DNA from: Cyanidium caldarium | Lineage: Eukaryota > Rhodophyta > Bangiophyceae > Cyanidiales > Cyanidiaceae | Length of the DNA stretch: 64,000 nucleotides | Assembly: GCA_026184775.1 (NCBI GenBank) | Contig: JANCYW010000011.1 | Coordinates: 62,001-126,000, forward strand | Direction: 5' to 3' | In this document: positions 37,166 to 46,771 of the stretch, one piece after another | How positions within the stretch are numbered: position 1 is the first letter of the stretch | Layout of the letters: each line of letters opens with the position of its first letter | Translations under genes and position numbers: made by a program | Notes under the pieces: model-generated | Databases searched by the model: none | What the model was told of the DNA's origin: nothing | Seen by the model: only the letters and a program-made list of their open reading frames with translations

Positions 37166-38917
37166 ATGGTGGCCAACTGGGATGAGACACTTTCTGCAAA
37201 GCGGCCGCGGATGCACCCGGCGGGTGAGGGCAACCGAGGCGGCGAGCGACCGGCCATGCGTTTGCCCGCCGAGCTGGACTTTTTCAACGTGGCCGGAGCG
37301 GAGCGCGAGCGAGAGGAGAAGGAGCAAACGCGTCGGAGACGTGCGGCGGAGAGATCGTGTGGCCCCCCGGCTACCGAATTCGCTGCGGAACATCGGCGGC
37401 GATGGGCGGCGGATCAGGCGGCGCGCGTGCGCGGCGAGCGCCACATTCAAATCGCTCGACAACGAGGCACATCGGGCACGCTAACGGAAACGCTAGCGCC
37501 CGATCCACTGCTCGCCTTTGCGCCGGACTTGTACGAGCGCTTCCCGCAGCACGGTGAAGCACTCGACGCCATCCTGCAAGTGCTGGCGGAGGATTTCTTC
37601 ATCGATGCCGCCTCGCCGACGCCCGTGCAAAGTCAGGCCATACCGATCCTGCTGGAGCAGCAGTATGATCTGTTGGCCTGTGCGCCCACCGGCAGCGGCA
37701 AGACATTGGCCTACCTGATACCGCTGTTGATGGCGCACCAGTCGGCGTTGGTGTTGGTGCCCACGCGCGAGCTGGCCGAACAGGTGCATGCGGTGGTGGA
37801 GCACTTTCGGCGCCATGGCCAGCAGTCACGGCTGCACGTCCAGCGAGTGTGTCACAAGCGGGATGTGGAGCGCTGGGAGCGCTGGTGGAAGCGGTCGATC
37901 GGCACGGAGGGCGTCGAGGCCGTGAATCCGCTCGCGACTGCTCCCGCCCGACTGGTGATCGCCACGCCGCTCACCGCGGTCCATGCGCTGGAGCAATGGC
38001 AGCGGCTGCGGGCCGCACGGCCGACGGCCACTGCCGAGGCACCCGATCCGGCCAGCCCGATACCGCATCCGTGTCACACGGTCATTCTGGACGAGGCCGA
38101 CAAGCTGCTGACCGATGCCGGGCTGGTGCCGTGCTTGGACACCATTTTGGAGGCCGCGCTGGGTGGCGGTCACTCCGCCACCCGACCGCGAGTGCACTGC
38201 TTCTCGGCCACGCTGCCGCCGGACGCGGATGAGCTGGCGCGCACGGTTTGTGTCGCCCCGTTGCGCATCAACATCAGCGCCAAGGGCGGCATGACCCGCG
38301 CGGTGGACTCGGTACAGCAGCAGCTGTTGTTTTGCGGGCCGTCCGGTGACCGCGGCAAGCAGGTGGCGTTGCAGCAAATGCTCGCCGACGGTTACCAACT
38401 GGTGCCGCCGGTACTCGTCTTTGTGACCACGCAGACCCGGTGTGATGCCGTCGCCGCGGAGGTGCGCGCTGCGCTGCTCGAACGGCACCGCGCCGTTCAG
38501 CGGCGCGCCGAGACGGCTGATGCCGCCGACGCTGACGCCGGGAGAGCGTTCTATCGCCGTGTGGCGGTGCTGCATGCTGGGCTCGAAGCCGGCGCCCGTC
38601 ACTCCGCACTGGCGCGTTTCCGGTCGGGCGCCGCGTTCTTCCTGGTGTGCACCGATGTGGCCGCGCGCGGTCTGGATTTCAAGTGCGTGAACACCGTGCT
38701 GAACTACGACACACCGCCCGACGGAGTGACCTACGTGCATCGCGTCGGGCGCACCGGTCGTGCCGGCCGCACCGGCCGCGCCATCACCTTGTTCAGCGGG
38801 GAGGAGGTGCCGAGCGCCCGCAAGTGCGCCAACGTGATGCGGTTGAGCGGGCAAGCGAATCACGTGCCCGAGTGGTTGGTGTCCAAACGAGCTCGCACTG
38901 CAACCAAAAGGGAATAG
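37166..38917 (+). CDS. DEAD-box RNA helicase, Rok1/DDX52-like
   Basis: 583 aa. Expected nucleolar role in small-subunit rRNA processing. All motifs are intact: Q-motif region ([14 protein letters not shown]), motif I ([15 protein letters not shown]), Ia ([10 protein letters not shown]), II ([10 protein letters not shown]), III (HCFSATLP), IV-V ([20 protein letters not shown]), and VI ([18 protein letters not shown]). [15 protein letters not shown] is close to the RGIDFKGVN signature of DDX52/Rok1, which separates it from other DEAD proteins. The N-terminus (about 1-110) is basic and rich in Arg/Glu; the C-terminus is short and basic. A long loop in the first RecA domain carries an Arg/Trp-rich insert ([10 protein letters not shown]). 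Orthology to Rok1 is likely but not certain. Confidence 0.88.
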   Translation: MVANWDETLSAKRPRMHPAGEGNRGGERPAMRLPAELDFFNVAGAEREREEKEQTRRRRAAERSCGPPATEFAAEHRRRWAADQAARVRGERHIQIARQRGTSGTLTETLAPDPLLAFAPDLYERFPQHGEALDAILQVLAEDFFIDAASPTPVQSQAIPILLEQQYDLLACAPTGSGKTLAYLIPLLMAHQSALVLVPTRELAEQVHAVVEHFRRHGQQSRLHVQRVCHKRDVERWERWWKRSIGTEGVEAVNPLATAPARLVIATPLTAVHALEQWQRLRAARPTATAEAPDPASPIPHPCHTVILDEADKLLTDAGLVPCLDTILEAALGGGHSATRPRVHCFSATLPPDADELARTVCVAPLRINISAKGGMTRAVDSVQQQLLFCGPSGDRGKQVALQQMLADGYQLVPPVLVFVTTQTRCDAVAAEVRAALLERHRAVQRRAETADAADADAGRAFYRRVAVLHAGLEAGARHSALARFRSGAAFFLVCTDVAARGLDFKCVNTVLNYDTPPDGVTYVHRVGRTGRAGRTGRAITLFSGEEVPSARKCANVMRLSGQANHVPEWLVSKRARTATKRE

Positions 38918-38981
38918 GGTGACGCGGAGCGTTACATAAAGAGAGGGATGCAGATAGAAAACAGACTGTGCAGGTTTCAGG

Positions 38982-39533
38982 TTACGTCGGTTGGTCCCGA
39001 GGTTTCTTCAAGCGGTCCAATGGGCCGGGCGCCGGTGTCGGTGCAGAGCGCCGGCTGGCAATGCACACCAACCGAAAAGGCAACACCTGCAACGGAGAGG
39101 ACGATGTCGTCGAAGTTGCAGAGCCGCCCTCCGAATTTGCATCGCTCAGCGGCAACGTCAACAATCGGTACGGCTCACCGAACGCTTTGACGATCTGCAC
39201 CCGAACCGCGAAGACGAGCGCCGAGCCGGGTCGCACCGACGGCAGCACCTCCAGGCACTTGTCCTCCGGGTCGCTCTGCCATTCTATCCGCGGCAAACCA
39301 CCCGCACCAACCTTGCCGTTGATAGCGCTACACTCAGCACTCGCGCACACCCGCAATTTGCGGTGCACGTACGGCCGCAGCGTCTCCAGCGCCTCCTCCA
39401 GGCCCTGTCGTCCTTCGACGCCCCAAGCGAGTTGTGGCGCCCTCGGTCGATTCTCCGACTCTCCATCTCCCGGCGCCTCATACAACACCGGCATCACTAC
39501 TCCCCGCAATACCTGCACGTGAAATAGGTACAT
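38982..39533 (-). CDS. Protein of unknown function
   Basis: 183 aa from ATG 39533 (MYLFHVQVLRGVVMPVLYE); a longer frame exists but the conserved-looking part begins here. I do not recognise a family. The N-terminus is hydrophobic with alternating beta-like residues, followed by an acidic loop and an amphipathic helix (GLEEALETLRPYVHRKLRV). The middle holds beta-like strands: LPRIEWQSDPEDKCLEVL and SALVFAVRVQIVKAFGEPYRLLTLPL. The C-terminal 50 residues are Ser/Thr/Pro-rich and disordered. No membrane segment, signal or metal motif is evident. Compact alpha/beta structure and intergenic position make it probably a real gene, but function is unassigned. Confidence 0.55.
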   Translation of the reverse strand: MYLFHVQVLRGVVMPVLYEAPGDGESENRPRAPQLAWGVEGRQGLEEALETLRPYVHRKLRVCASAECSAINGKVGAGGLPRIEWQSDPEDKCLEVLPSVRPGSALVFAVRVQIVKAFGEPYRLLTLPLSDANSEGGSATSTTSSSPLQVLPFRLVCIASRRSAPTPAPGPLDRLKKPRDQPT

Positions 39534-39759
39534 TTCACCGGGAAAATGGGGTCTCCATGTTCCCCTGCCGCTCCGCCGAGAGCGCGACCGGAAGGCGCGC
39601 CCCGTTCGCGCATCGATTTTCCTCATCGACGCGGACGCGTTCTACGCGCATGTTGTAACGACGCCGCACACCTCAACGAATCACCTCTTTGACCGCCAAC
39701 ACTCGACGAGATCTCCCCTTCAAACTCGATCGTCCACCGGATCTACGTGCCGTCTCGTC

Positions 39760-40146
39760 ATGTCGTGGCAACAGTATGTCGACACGTATCTTATCGGCTC
39801 GGGAAAGTGCTCCGACGGCGCCATCGTCTCGGCCGCTGGCGATGGCAGTGTGTGGGCGCGCTCGCCCGGCTTTCAACTCTCGCCGCAGGAGGCTGCCCTG
39901 CTGGTGAAGACATTTAGCGATTCCTCACAGGCGGCCGCTTCGGGGTTGTTTGTCGGTGGCCGCAAGTACATGTTCCTGCGGTGCGACGGCGAAGCGGTGT
40001 ACGGCAAGGAGCGCGAGGACGGCGTGGTGATTATGAAGACGCGGACAGCACTGGTGATCGGACTGTACACCAAGGGAACCGTGCCCGGCGAGTGCGCCAC
40101 CGCGGTAGGGCGGGTGGCCGACTATTTGAAGCAGCACGGTTACTAG
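39760..40146 (+). CDS. Profilin
   Basis: 128 aa, standard length. Binds G-actin, poly-proline ligands and phosphoinositides; cytosolic. The start MSWQQYVDTYLIGSGKCSDG is the classic profilin N-terminus. The beta-sheet core is visible as GLFVGGRKYMFLRCDGEAVYG and KTRTALVIGLYTKGTVPGEC, ending with the helix AVGRVADYLKQHGY. Aromatic residues Trp3 and Tyr6 and the C-terminal Tyr of the poly-proline site are conserved. The gene is convergent with the trehalose gene: the two stop codons overlap within CTAG at 40143-40146. Confidence 0.97.
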   Translation: MSWQQYVDTYLIGSGKCSDGAIVSAAGDGSVWARSPGFQLSPQEAALLVKTFSDSSQAAASGLFVGGRKYMFLRCDGEAVYGKEREDGVVIMKTRTALVIGLYTKGTVPGECATAVGRVADYLKQHGY

Positions 40147-43043
40147 GGCGAGGGCGTGAGCGCAGCCAGGCGCTCCAGGCACTCGATGACATCGTCGACG
40201 CGCTCTACAAACGCCTGCGCGACGCTGCCCTTGCGGCCGACCGTGCAGGTAAATACCCGGGGCGGCGGCGCCGCGGCTTTCATCCCGTCGGTCGGCGCGG
40301 CGGCGGTCGCCGCCTGCTGGCACGCTTCGAACATGTGCTCGTCGCTTTTGTCGTCGCCCACGCACAACACCACATCCGGATACTGTTCTTGCATCTGACT
40401 CAGGATGTAGCGGGCGGTGTTGCCCTTGTTCACACCGCGCGGGCGCACGTACACGATACTCTTGCCGCTGAGCACCACCAGCGGCGTCCGCGCCAGCGAT
40501 TCTTCCAGGTGCGCGCGCAGCTCTTGCGCCTGAAAGTAAGCAAACTGCGGGTCGGCAGCCGCGAAATGCCACGTGATAGAACTCTCCTTGATGTGGGTAA
40601 ACGAGCCTGGAGTGGCGTCCTCGAATCGCAGCATCACCTCGATGGCAATGCGCATCGCCTGCGCCACCGCATCCGGGTCAAAGTCGAACGGCGGGTGCGT
40701 CCACACGTTGCCGTGAGAGTCACGCAGCGGCGGGGCCGCCACCGGCGCCGCCGCCGAGGGCGCCTCGTCATCGGCGCCGCCCAGCCGGAAAGAATGCTCT
40801 CGCAACGGGTGGTGAGTCAGGTGCGCCGGCCAGCAGATTGCATAACCCTGTTCGGCGGCCAGTCCGACACCGGTGCCCGCCAGCCAGCGCCCCAGCGTCT
40901 CCCGCTCGCGCCCGCTGATCACGAACACCGTGGTGGACGGCGCCGCCGCCTGCAACCGCTTCAGTACGCGCAACAGCTGTGGGGACGGCTTGGCCAGCTC
41001 CGGCTGGTTATGAAGCGGCGCCAAGGTGCCGTCGTAATCCAACAACAGTAGTCGCCGCCGTGCGGCCGCACACGCCGACAGCAGCGTCTCCACATCCAGT
41101 CGACGGTAGTTGCGGCGTTGCTCGGTGAACTGCACCAGATCCGATACGATATTCTCCGCCCAGTGCTCCGCGGTGTGCATCTGAATGTACTTGTACAGCT
41201 TGCGGTGTCGAATCTCTCGCTCCATCGGCGACATGGTCAGCGCGCGGTGCAGCGCCTCGCCAACCTCCTCCACGCTCCACGGATTGCACAAGATGGCGCC
41301 CGGCAGCGATTGCGCCGCACCGCAAAACTCGCTCATGACCAGCGCGCCGCAGCGATCCGCCTGGCACACGGTGTACTCGTACGACATGAGGCCCATGCCT
41401 TCGCGAAGGCTGGTGAGTGCGGCCACATCGGCCACGCTGTACAGCGCCACCAGTTCCTCGAACGTCGGCGCCATCATTCGGTAAACGATAGGCACCTCCT
41501 CCACGGTGCCGAATCGGCCGTTGATGCGACCGACCATCTCGTCCACTTCGGCGCGCAATGCCGAATAGTCGCCGTTGGCCTGTTCGTCCACCAACTCCAT
41601 GCCATCGCCACCAGTCGCCGGCACCGCCACTTGCACCAGGATGACCCGACCGATCCATTCCGGGTGCGCCTCCAACAGATGCTCGAACGCCAACATCTTG
41701 TGCGGGATGCCTTTGATGTAATCCAGCCGATCCACGCCTAGCACAATGCGCTTGCCGGCGAACAGGTCGTCGCGCAGCTTGAGCTGCCGCAGCTGCACCG
41801 CCCGGCTATGCAACGCCTTCACAAATCCGGTCATGTCGATGCTGAACGGGTAGATGCCGATGTGCACCAAGGAGCCGCGAAAGTCGACACCATTCGGCCG
41901 CGTGTCCAGCCCCATGGTGCGTGAACACACCGACAGAAAGTGTCGCGCGTAGTCATAGGTGTGAAAGCCGATCAGGTCGGCCGCCAGGATGCCCTCCAGC
42001 AATCGCCGCCGTGTCGGCAGGATGCGGTACACCTCGCTCGACGGGAAGGGCGTGTGCAGGAAGAAGCCGATCTTGGCGTCGTGCACGCGGGCGCGCATCA
42101 GCTGCGGCACCAGCATCAGCTGGAAATCGTGCACCCAGAAGAGGTCGCCCTCCTGGTACTCGCCGACCATGGTGTCCACGTAGGCGGCGTTCACCCGCTG
42201 ATACGCCTCCCACAGCTCGATGGAGAAGGCGCGCTCGCCCTCGATGCCCACCGGCAGGTAGTGGAAGATGCGCCACAGGATGCTGTTGCAGAAGCGTCGG
42301 TGCAGGCGGCCGTCGTCAACATCCACAAACACCGGCACGTAGCCGTGCTCGGTGGCCAGCACCCGCCGCGCCACCTGCTGTTGCGCGGGCGTCAGCTGTT
42401 GTTCCTGCGCCAGGCGGCCGATCCATCCAATGCTGAAGCGGGAGCGCAACGACCGCAGCGCCGATTGCAGGCCGCTCACACTGAGTAGCACTTTCGGCCT
42501 GCTGGAATGGTGTGGTCCGGAGAACTGCAGCTGCACCGGCAGGCGGTTGGACACCACGAACAGGCGACCCCGTTTGCGGCCGCCAGGCTGGCGACTGGCC
42601 GCGGGTGTCGCAGCGGTGCCATCACGTCCTTCGCGCAACTGCTGCAGCTGATACTGCACCTCCTGTATTTTGCTGAGGAGGTACTCCTCCGACAGCGGCA
42701 GCGAGATGTCGATGTCGTCCACATCGTCGGCCAGCGACAGCGGCAACTCAAACGAATGCAGTCGCGCCAGACCCGAGTCGATCACGTCCGCCTGCGAGAA
42801 CGCCTCCCGGGCGTCGCGACGGGCACTGCGCGAGCTGCCGTGCACCGGCGTGCTCTCGGCGTCGGCCGTCGGACCCGCTTCCAGCGGCGACACCGCCCGC
42901 GGCAGAGCGCCTGACTCGCTGCGCACCACCCCGCGCTGTGGAGAGCTCTGTACTAAAGGATTCGTGGTGCCGCTGCCCACGTGCAACAGCTCGACCAGGT
43001 TGGCCGACGCGGAGAACGTGCGGCGGACACTGTGGGAGTCCAT
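40143..43043 (-). CDS. Trehalose-6-phosphate synthase/phosphatase fusion (TPS-TPP)
   Basis: 966 aa. Residues about 1-165 are a Ser/Arg-rich regulatory-type N-terminus. About 165-640 is a GT20 trehalose-6-P synthase: GRLFVVSNRLPVQLQF, WVHDFQLMLVPQLM, and VLGVDRLDYIKGIPHKML, with the catalytic Arg-x-x-x-x-Lys pair intact. About 660-966 is a HAD-type trehalose-6-P phosphatase: LLLLDYDGTLAPL (DxDGT), VFVISGRERETL, and VLCVGDDKSDEHMFE. Both halves keep their catalytic residues, unlike many plant class II proteins. It would make trehalose from UDP-glucose and glucose-6-P. Shares its stop region with profilin (CTAG). Its start is the first ATG of the open frame. Confidence 0.95.
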   Translation of the reverse strand: MDSHSVRRTFSASANLVELLHVGSGTTNPLVQSSPQRGVVRSESGALPRAVSPLEAGPTADAESTPVHGSSRSARRDAREAFSQADVIDSGLARLHSFELPLSLADDVDDIDISLPLSEEYLLSKIQEVQYQLQQLREGRDGTAATPAASRQPGGRKRGRLFVVSNRLPVQLQFSGPHHSSRPKVLLSVSGLQSALRSLRSRFSIGWIGRLAQEQQLTPAQQQVARRVLATEHGYVPVFVDVDDGRLHRRFCNSILWRIFHYLPVGIEGERAFSIELWEAYQRVNAAYVDTMVGEYQEGDLFWVHDFQLMLVPQLMRARVHDAKIGFFLHTPFPSSEVYRILPTRRRLLEGILAADLIGFHTYDYARHFLSVCSRTMGLDTRPNGVDFRGSLVHIGIYPFSIDMTGFVKALHSRAVQLRQLKLRDDLFAGKRIVLGVDRLDYIKGIPHKMLAFEHLLEAHPEWIGRVILVQVAVPATGGDGMELVDEQANGDYSALRAEVDEMVGRINGRFGTVEEVPIVYRMMAPTFEELVALYSVADVAALTSLREGMGLMSYEYTVCQADRCGALVMSEFCGAAQSLPGAILCNPWSVEEVGEALHRALTMSPMEREIRHRKLYKYIQMHTAEHWAENIVSDLVQFTEQRRNYRRLDVETLLSACAAARRRLLLLDYDGTLAPLHNQPELAKPSPQLLRVLKRLQAAAPSTTVFVISGRERETLGRWLAGTGVGLAAEQGYAICWPAHLTHHPLREHSFRLGGADDEAPSAAAPVAAPPLRDSHGNVWTHPPFDFDPDAVAQAMRIAIEVMLRFEDATPGSFTHIKESSITWHFAAADPQFAYFQAQELRAHLEESLARTPLVVLSGKSIVYVRPRGVNKGNTARYILSQMQEQYPDVVLCVGDDKSDEHMFEACQQAATAAAPTDGMKAAAPPPRVFTCTVGRKGSVAQAFVERVDDVIECLERLAALTPSP

Positions 43044-43432
43044 AGTCGGCGAGGGTGAGCGGTGGTCGGATGCTACAACGGCCCGGTGACGGCCTGAACG
43101 TTCAGAGCACCGGATTCATGGCGCAGCCCCTTGTAGTCAACAAGGGCGTGTCATCGTTTCAGGGCGACAAGTCAACCCTGGCGTCGCCACCGCAAGGACC
43201 TGACAACGACCGCCCGCCAAGGTGACGGTGGCCGAAACGCACATCGACGGGAGGCGCACCCGCCGTGAAGAGCAACCGCACCTACGGCGACATGCGTCGC
43301 GGTGAATACCTGCCGGGTAGGTCGAGGACAGCATATGCTCTCGACTCGCTCACCCGCGCATCCTCTGGCGTTGCCGCTAGTACACCCCCGGTACCACCCG
43401 CACAGTTTACCCTCCGTCGGCGACGGAGCACA
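43044..43432. other. Intergenic region
   Basis: 389 bp between the TPS-TPP start and the glycosyltransferase stop, both on the minus strand. It should hold the TPS-TPP promoter. No tRNA-like fold or repeat that I can support. Confidence 0.4.
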
Positions 43433-44602
43433 TTACACCTCCGACACGTGCTCTCCGGTGCTGTTGCCGGCGGCCAGTACCGACACATCATACGGGCAGT
43501 GGTCGCCCTGCAGGCCAGTGCCGGTCAGTACGCAACGCCGATACGCCGGGTCGTACACCCAGTCTCGCGGCGTCAGATGCGTGCGGTTGAAGGGGCGCTG
43601 GAAAGTGCAGGCGTCCCATTGCTGGCTGACGCTGCAGCCCCACTTGTCGGCCATGTACTGGAAACCGGAGCGGTGTCCACGTTGGAGCACTTCGCCGATG
43701 CGGGCGCGTGCCTCGCCTGAGCGTTCTTCGTCGCGGTTCACCATGTCTTGCACGCCGGAGACGTACACAACAGCGCCTTCGGGACCGTGATGGAAGCGTT
43801 CTGCGCTGAAGATGTTGCCGGCTACACAGCCGTCGCCTCGCAGCCGCTGCGCGCGTATGTCCATCTCAAAGTCCTCCAGGTAGGCCGGAAACAGGTTCTC
43901 ATCGAACAGGCCGCAGGCGTCGCGAAACTCGCGCGTCACCACGAACGCACTGTACGAGCCGTGGCCCGGCCGCGTGTCCATCTCGATGCGGCCGAGACAC
44001 AGTCCCGGCTGCCGTTGGCGCGCCTCCAAGAATGCCGCTGCCGTCTGCTTCAGCGATCCGACCGGAAACGATATGTCATTGTTCGCGACGATACCCCAGT
44101 CGACGCCGAACACATCCAGCATGTACTTGATGCAGATGTTCCAGCCGCCGGCACACCCGATGCGATCCGGCACACGCACAAAGTGCACGTCAGGATACCG
44201 GCGCGTCCACGCTTGCGCACGCTTCAGCGTCAACATGTCCTTCCCGCCAACCACCACCACCACGTGCGCCACCGGATGTCGGATGCTGGAGAGCAGCCGC
44301 TCGGTGTAGTTGCTGGCCTCGAATTCCAGCGCGGTGCACAAAAACGGGATGCATTCTGCGCTCCATTCTGTGGACGATGGCTTGCAGCGTGCCCGCCGAC
44401 GCGTTCGTGACCGCCACCACATACTGGCCGCGCTACCCGTCGCGCCAAACTCGCGCGCCTGCACGCCGTTGGCGGCCTGCGGCCACACCTGCGGCACCAA
44501 AAACTGCACGTGCAACACCACAAAATAGGCAGTACAGAACGCGCTCAGAAACATAAATAAGAGCGCGACGCGCCAACCGGCCCCGGGCAACCGCCTCGAC
44601 AT
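43433..44602 (-). CDS. Type II membrane GT2-like glycosyltransferase
   Basis: 389 aa from ATG 44602 (MSRRLPGAGWRV). Residues about 10-30 are a signal anchor (ALLFMFLSAFCTAYFVVLHV), so Golgi type II topology is likely. The lumenal GT-A type domain has VVVVVGGKDMLTLKRAQAW, RIGCAGGWNICIKYMLDVFG, the nucleotide-binding-like GIVANNDISFP, and an acceptor/catalytic region CGLFDENLFPAYLEDFEMD, typical of GT2 enzymes. One NxT/NxS sequon pair is present. The donor and acceptor sugars are unknown. The protein is rich in Cys towards the C-terminus, in keeping with a secretory protein. Confidence 0.75.
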   Translation of the reverse strand: MSRRLPGAGWRVALLFMFLSAFCTAYFVVLHVQFLVPQVWPQAANGVQAREFGATGSAASMWWRSRTRRRARCKPSSTEWSAECIPFLCTALEFEASNYTERLLSSIRHPVAHVVVVVGGKDMLTLKRAQAWTRRYPDVHFVRVPDRIGCAGGWNICIKYMLDVFGVDWGIVANNDISFPVGSLKQTAAAFLEARQRQPGLCLGRIEMDTRPGHGSYSAFVVTREFRDACGLFDENLFPAYLEDFEMDIRAQRLRGDGCVAGNIFSAERFHHGPEGAVVYVSGVQDMVNRDEERSGEARARIGEVLQRGHRSGFQYMADKWGCSVSQQWDACTFQRPFNRTHLTPRDWVYDPAYRRCVLTGTGLQGDHCPYDVSVLAAGNSTGEHVSEV

Positions 44603-44932
44603 ATCGCCTTGCGCCCGACCAGCGATCACCAAAGTGACCGAATCAGTGACCCGGCAAAAGGGTTTTTGCAAACGTCACCGCCTCAGCAACTCGTGTGACC
44701 AATCAATATACCTCAGCGTGTGACGGCTGCGTTTCCTATACCGCACCCCGGCGACCAGCGACGTGGCAAAACGTTGATACGACGCGGCAGACGGACGTGC
44801 AGAGCACCTGCCCAGCAGCCGCCGTCCCGCCGCCTCGTTCGGCGGTTTCCGATCCGCGCGTGCATTTCGACCTCGGCATGCCCGGCTGCGTGTCGACGTG
44901 CAGACGAGAGCGAGGACCAGGGAGAACACCGA

Positions 44933-45220
44933 ATGCCACCAGCGCGTGGTACTGAGCACTCCGGGGATGACGATCGGCCGACACCAGCCCAGGTTACGAG
45001 CCGAGAACAGCACCGCAAGCGGCTGGCGCACGATATGGCCATCTCGCTGGCGACGATATTGCTGAGCGAGCAGGCGGTCACGCCGGACTTGCGACGACAG
45101 GCCTACGAAATCACCGGTGCCGCCAACCGAGTAGATTTTATGGAGCGGGTGACGCAGCAGTTGCTGCAGTCGTCGCAACAGAGTCGTCTTGGCAAACGCT
45201 CGCGACCCAAGTCGCCCTAG
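44933..45220 (+). CDS. Small hypothetical helical protein
   Basis: 95 aa from ATG 44933 (MPPARGTEHS); the longer upstream frame has a composition unlike coding sequence. No family recognised. The N-terminal 35 residues are polar and Asp-rich; the rest is predicted helical (RLAHDMAISLATILL and RVDFMERVTQQLLQSS), ending with a basic nuclear-localisation-like tail (GKRSRPKSP). Convergent with the sterol dehydrogenase gene, 36 bp apart. Possibly a small subunit of a nuclear complex, but this is inference. Confidence 0.45.
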   Translation: MPPARGTEHSGDDDRPTPAQVTSREQHRKRLAHDMAISLATILLSEQAVTPDLRRQAYEITGAANRVDFMERVTQQLLQSSQQSRLGKRSRPKSP

Positions 45221-45256
45221 CAGCGGCCGCTTGGCGTGCACGCCGCACCGACGCTT

Positions 45257-46510
45257 TCATGCCCGCTTCTTCTTCCGCGGCCCATCCGATGCGTGTTCGC
45301 GCTTTCGCCGGAACCACGCGACTGTTCGCCGCAACGCCTCATCCATCTTCACCTGCGGCCGATACCCAAAGTCGCGCTCCGCGGCCGCACAGCGCATGCG
45401 CCGCTCACAGGTGGCGAGCAGAATGCGGCTGGGCGTAAAATCGGTATCCAGACGAATACCCACCACCGCCAAAGCCACCGCCAGCACGCTCACCAACCAC
45501 GACAGCGGGTACACCAGGGCAAACGGCAGGTGGATGTGCGGCCGCGGATATCCCAGCCCCTCCAGCACATCGCCCATGAAACCCCAAAACGGACGCGGCT
45601 CGTTGTTGGTAATAAAATACGCTCGTCCCGACAGGCGTTGCGCCCCGCGCGTCGAACGCATCATCGTGTCCGCTGCCAGTACATGCGCCTGCACCACGTT
45701 GCCCACATACGTCCAGTCCATCAGATTGCGACCCGAGCCGATCACAAACTTCATCCTGCCGCGTCGTGCCTTGTCCACCAACGTGGGCACGAACAGTGGA
45801 TCGCCCTCACCGAATATACCCGACGGTCGCAACGCCACCGCCCACAACGGCGCTGCGGTCCTGTCGGCCGCTCTATGCCTCTCCATGGTGGCCGCCTCCA
45901 GCACCAGCTGCTCGGCGACGCGCTTGGTGCGCGTGTAAAAGTCCACGTCGCGCCGCGGATACGTCACCGATTGCTCATCCACATCCACCAGGTCGCGCCC
46001 GCCAAACACCACCGATGCCGACGAGGTGTACACCAGGTACGACACCCGATGCGCCCGACAGGCGTCCAGGATGTTCTGGGTGCCGCGCACGTTCACCCGC
46101 TCCATGACCGCCCGGTTGGCCGCTTTGGCCGCCGTCGGCGCCGCGCTCGCGCAGTGGAACACCACATCCACCGGGCCGTGCTGCGCAAACGCCTGCTGCA
46201 CTTGGGCGGCGTCCGCGATATCCACCACCGCCGATATCACCGTCGGCGGCGGGCCCGCGCCTCGCACCGCGTCCAACCACTCGTCGATCAGAAACAAACG
46301 CACGTCTAGCACCACCACCCGCACGCCCTGATTGCGCAACGCACCCACCAGGTGCTTGCCCAGAAAGCCACAGCCGCCGATCACCACCGCCGTACGCCCC
46401 GGCGAGGCGCGCAGAGTCGGTGCGGCGCTCGAGTGGTGCCGAGGCGCGCCGTCCGCCGGCGGTGCCGCCCGCTCGGCCCTACCCGCACTGCGCGTATGAA
46501 CGCGAGGCAT
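45257..46510 (-). CDS. Sterol 4-alpha-carboxylate 3-dehydrogenase-like (ERG26/NSDHL)
   Basis: 417 aa from ATG 46510 (MPRVHTRSAG); the frame above contains a Leu/Arg-rich stretch judged to be leader. Short-chain dehydrogenase of the 3-beta-HSD family: the NAD-binding motif VIGGCGFLGKHLVGAL, VVLDVRLF, VDVVFHCASAAP, catalytic YTSSASVVF and FYTRTKRVAE (YxxxK), LRPSGIFGEGDPLFVP, and DWTYVGNVVQAHVLAA. A C-terminal hydrophobic segment (PLSWLVSVLAVALAVVG) would anchor it in the ER. By homology it removes the C4 carboxyl group in post-squalene sterol synthesis. Sterol substrate is by family inference. Confidence 0.88.
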   Translation of the reverse strand: MPRVHTRSAGRAERAAPPADGAPRHHSSAAPTLRASPGRTAVVIGGCGFLGKHLVGALRNQGVRVVVLDVRLFLIDEWLDAVRGAGPPPTVISAVVDIADAAQVQQAFAQHGPVDVVFHCASAAPTAAKAANRAVMERVNVRGTQNILDACRAHRVSYLVYTSSASVVFGGRDLVDVDEQSVTYPRRDVDFYTRTKRVAEQLVLEAATMERHRAADRTAAPLWAVALRPSGIFGEGDPLFVPTLVDKARRGRMKFVIGSGRNLMDWTYVGNVVQAHVLAADTMMRSTRGAQRLSGRAYFITNNEPRPFWGFMGDVLEGLGYPRPHIHLPFALVYPLSWLVSVLAVALAVVGIRLDTDFTPSRILLATCERRMRCAAAERDFGYRPQVKMDEALRRTVAWFRRKREHASDGPRKKKRA

Positions 46511-46771
46511 GCCCGTGGCGGGAATCTGCGGGTGATCCCAAAGAAAAACGGTTCGGTAGTGTCGGTGCAGTCGGAGTGCGAGGTGTTGCGAGCGTCGCAA
46601 CGGGTTTAGCGACAGTGCCGCGGACAGTGTCCATGAAACAACAACATCCAGCGAGATGCTTCGAGTCGGACGCACCGGTATGGGAGCATACGCCGCCTCT
46701 GCATCGTTTCGGCAGGCACGACCACTTTATGCCTTTACCAGCATTGCCTACAGACGCGCCCAGCCGCCCGA

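Noticed and set aside
43044-43432. tRNA-like fold in the gap
   Set aside because: I looked for a T-loop (GTTCGA-type) and paired acceptor stem and found no consistent cloverleaf.
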